NCBI GenBank assembly: GCA_902806295.1
Contig: CADCWB010000066.1
Coordinates: forward strand, 1 to 6,214
DNA: 6,214 bases
From: an uncultured Sphingomonas sp.
GTDB lineage: Bacteria; Pseudomonadota; Alphaproteobacteria; Sphingomonadales; Sphingomonadaceae
Direction: 5' to 3'
Positions 5,921 to 6,214 of the stretch are shown here, piece after piece. Below the pieces are notes generated by a model. The model worked only from the letters and a program-made list of their open reading frames with translations, ran no database searches and had not been told where the DNA came from. The translations under genes and the position numbers were made by a program. The stretch's first letter is position 1. The number at the start of each line of letters is the position of its first letter.

Positions 5921-6214
5921 CTGAAGAAGACCACATTGCTGGGCGCTGGAGCGGTGGCAATCGTCGCTGGGGCGTTGGCGAGCGTGCGCGTGATCAATGC
6001 GCCCGCGCCCGCCCAGGCGCGTGCCAACCCGGCCGCCGCCAACCTCTACCTTGCCAAAGTCGCTCCACAAGCCCGACGGGAGATCAACTATGCCGCGTTT
6101 GACGCGCGCCTGAAGCGCCTGGTCCAGGAGCCTAACATGGTTGGCCTGGCCGTGGGCGTGATCGAGAACGGTCGGATCACCTTCCTGTCTGGCTACGGGG
6201 AGACGCTCGCCGGC
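5921..6214 (+). CDS. Exported serine hydrolase, beta-lactamase/transpeptidase-like family (5' part)
   Basis: The gene runs off the right edge; 98 codons are present. The protein begins (L/M)KKTTLLGAGAVAIVAGALA, a basic tip followed by a hydrophobic core. A likely signal peptidase site follows APAQA near residue 33, so the product is probably periplasmic, or membrane-anchored if uncleaved. The mature part contains NYAAFDARLKRLVQEP and then MVGLAVGVIENGRITFLSGYGET (about residues 73-95). This is the typical first beta-strand pair of class C beta-lactamase-like serine hydrolases, just before the catalytic Ser-x-x-Lys motif, which lies outside the window. Such proteins include beta-lactamases, esterases and D-amino-acid or cell-wall peptidases, so the substrate is undecided. 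The start is inferred to be CTG at 5921 from the Shine-Dalgarno at 5905-5912 and the Lys-Lys signal-peptide tip. TTG at 5936 would lose the lysines, and ATG at 6137 would lose the whole signal peptide. Confidence 0.82.
   Translation, partial: MKKTTLLGAGAVAIVAGALASVRVINAPAPAQARANPAAANLYLAKVAPQARREINYAAFDARLKRLVQEPNMVGLAVGVIENGRITFLSGYGETLAG

Noticed and set aside
5778..5960. N-terminal extension of the lapA-like gene to an ATG at 5960 (124 codons in total)
   Set aside because: The added part has no family resemblance and overlaps the hydrolase start, while the ATG at 5777 gives the canonical MRFLRTLFW beginning.
1..6214. A new defence, mobile or biosynthetic system in the window
   Set aside because: Every substantial coding region belongs to a recognisable housekeeping, respiratory, transport or hydrolase family. 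No unexplained gene cluster, repeat array or mobile gene remains.

Overview
The window looks like a piece of an alphaproteobacterial chromosome, most probably from the order Sphingomonadales. This rests on the high GC content, the GC-rich third codon positions, the CyoA sequence with a long Pro/Gly/Lys-rich tail, and the small LapA-type membrane gene ahead of pyrF and the accD-folC pair. The assignment is from remembered family and gene-order patterns, not from a search. Almost all of the window is coding. I see no tRNA, rRNA, CRISPR array, insertion sequence or phage gene.

Left part (1-1383): on the minus strand lie the first ten codons of cyoB and the complete cyoA, encoding subunits I and II of a cytochrome bo-type ubiquinol oxidase. 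The operon continues off the left edge. A non-coding divergent region of about 144 bp (1240-1383) separates cyoA from a plus-strand transporter gene. It holds a perfect 9+3+9 inverted repeat that looks like a regulator binding site.

Middle (1384-2723): a major facilitator superfamily transporter of the metabolite:H+ symporter type is read on the plus strand. It ends 8 bp from the convergent folC.

Right part (2724-5777): a minus-strand cluster reads lapA-like, pyrF, accD, folC from right to left. The junctions are a 4-base ATGA overlap (lapA-like/pyrF), a 50-bp gap (pyrF/accD) and a 1-base TAATG overlap (accD/folC). The cluster joins membrane housekeeping, UMP synthesis, fatty-acid synthesis and folate polyglutamylation. 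In many alphaproteobacteria trpF-trpB-trpA sit just before accD; here they are absent. The lapA-like protein also looks internally shortened.

Right edge (5921-6214): a divergent plus-strand gene begins, encoding an exported serine hydrolase of the beta-lactamase/transpeptidase-like type. It is cut by the window end before its catalytic motif. Its best start is a CTG codon placed 8 bp after a strong Shine-Dalgarno sequence.

Overall this is mostly ordinary core-genome content. I found no evidence of a new multi-gene system. The points worth following are the cyoA/transporter palindrome, the shortened LapA-like protein, the missing trp genes and the CTG start.
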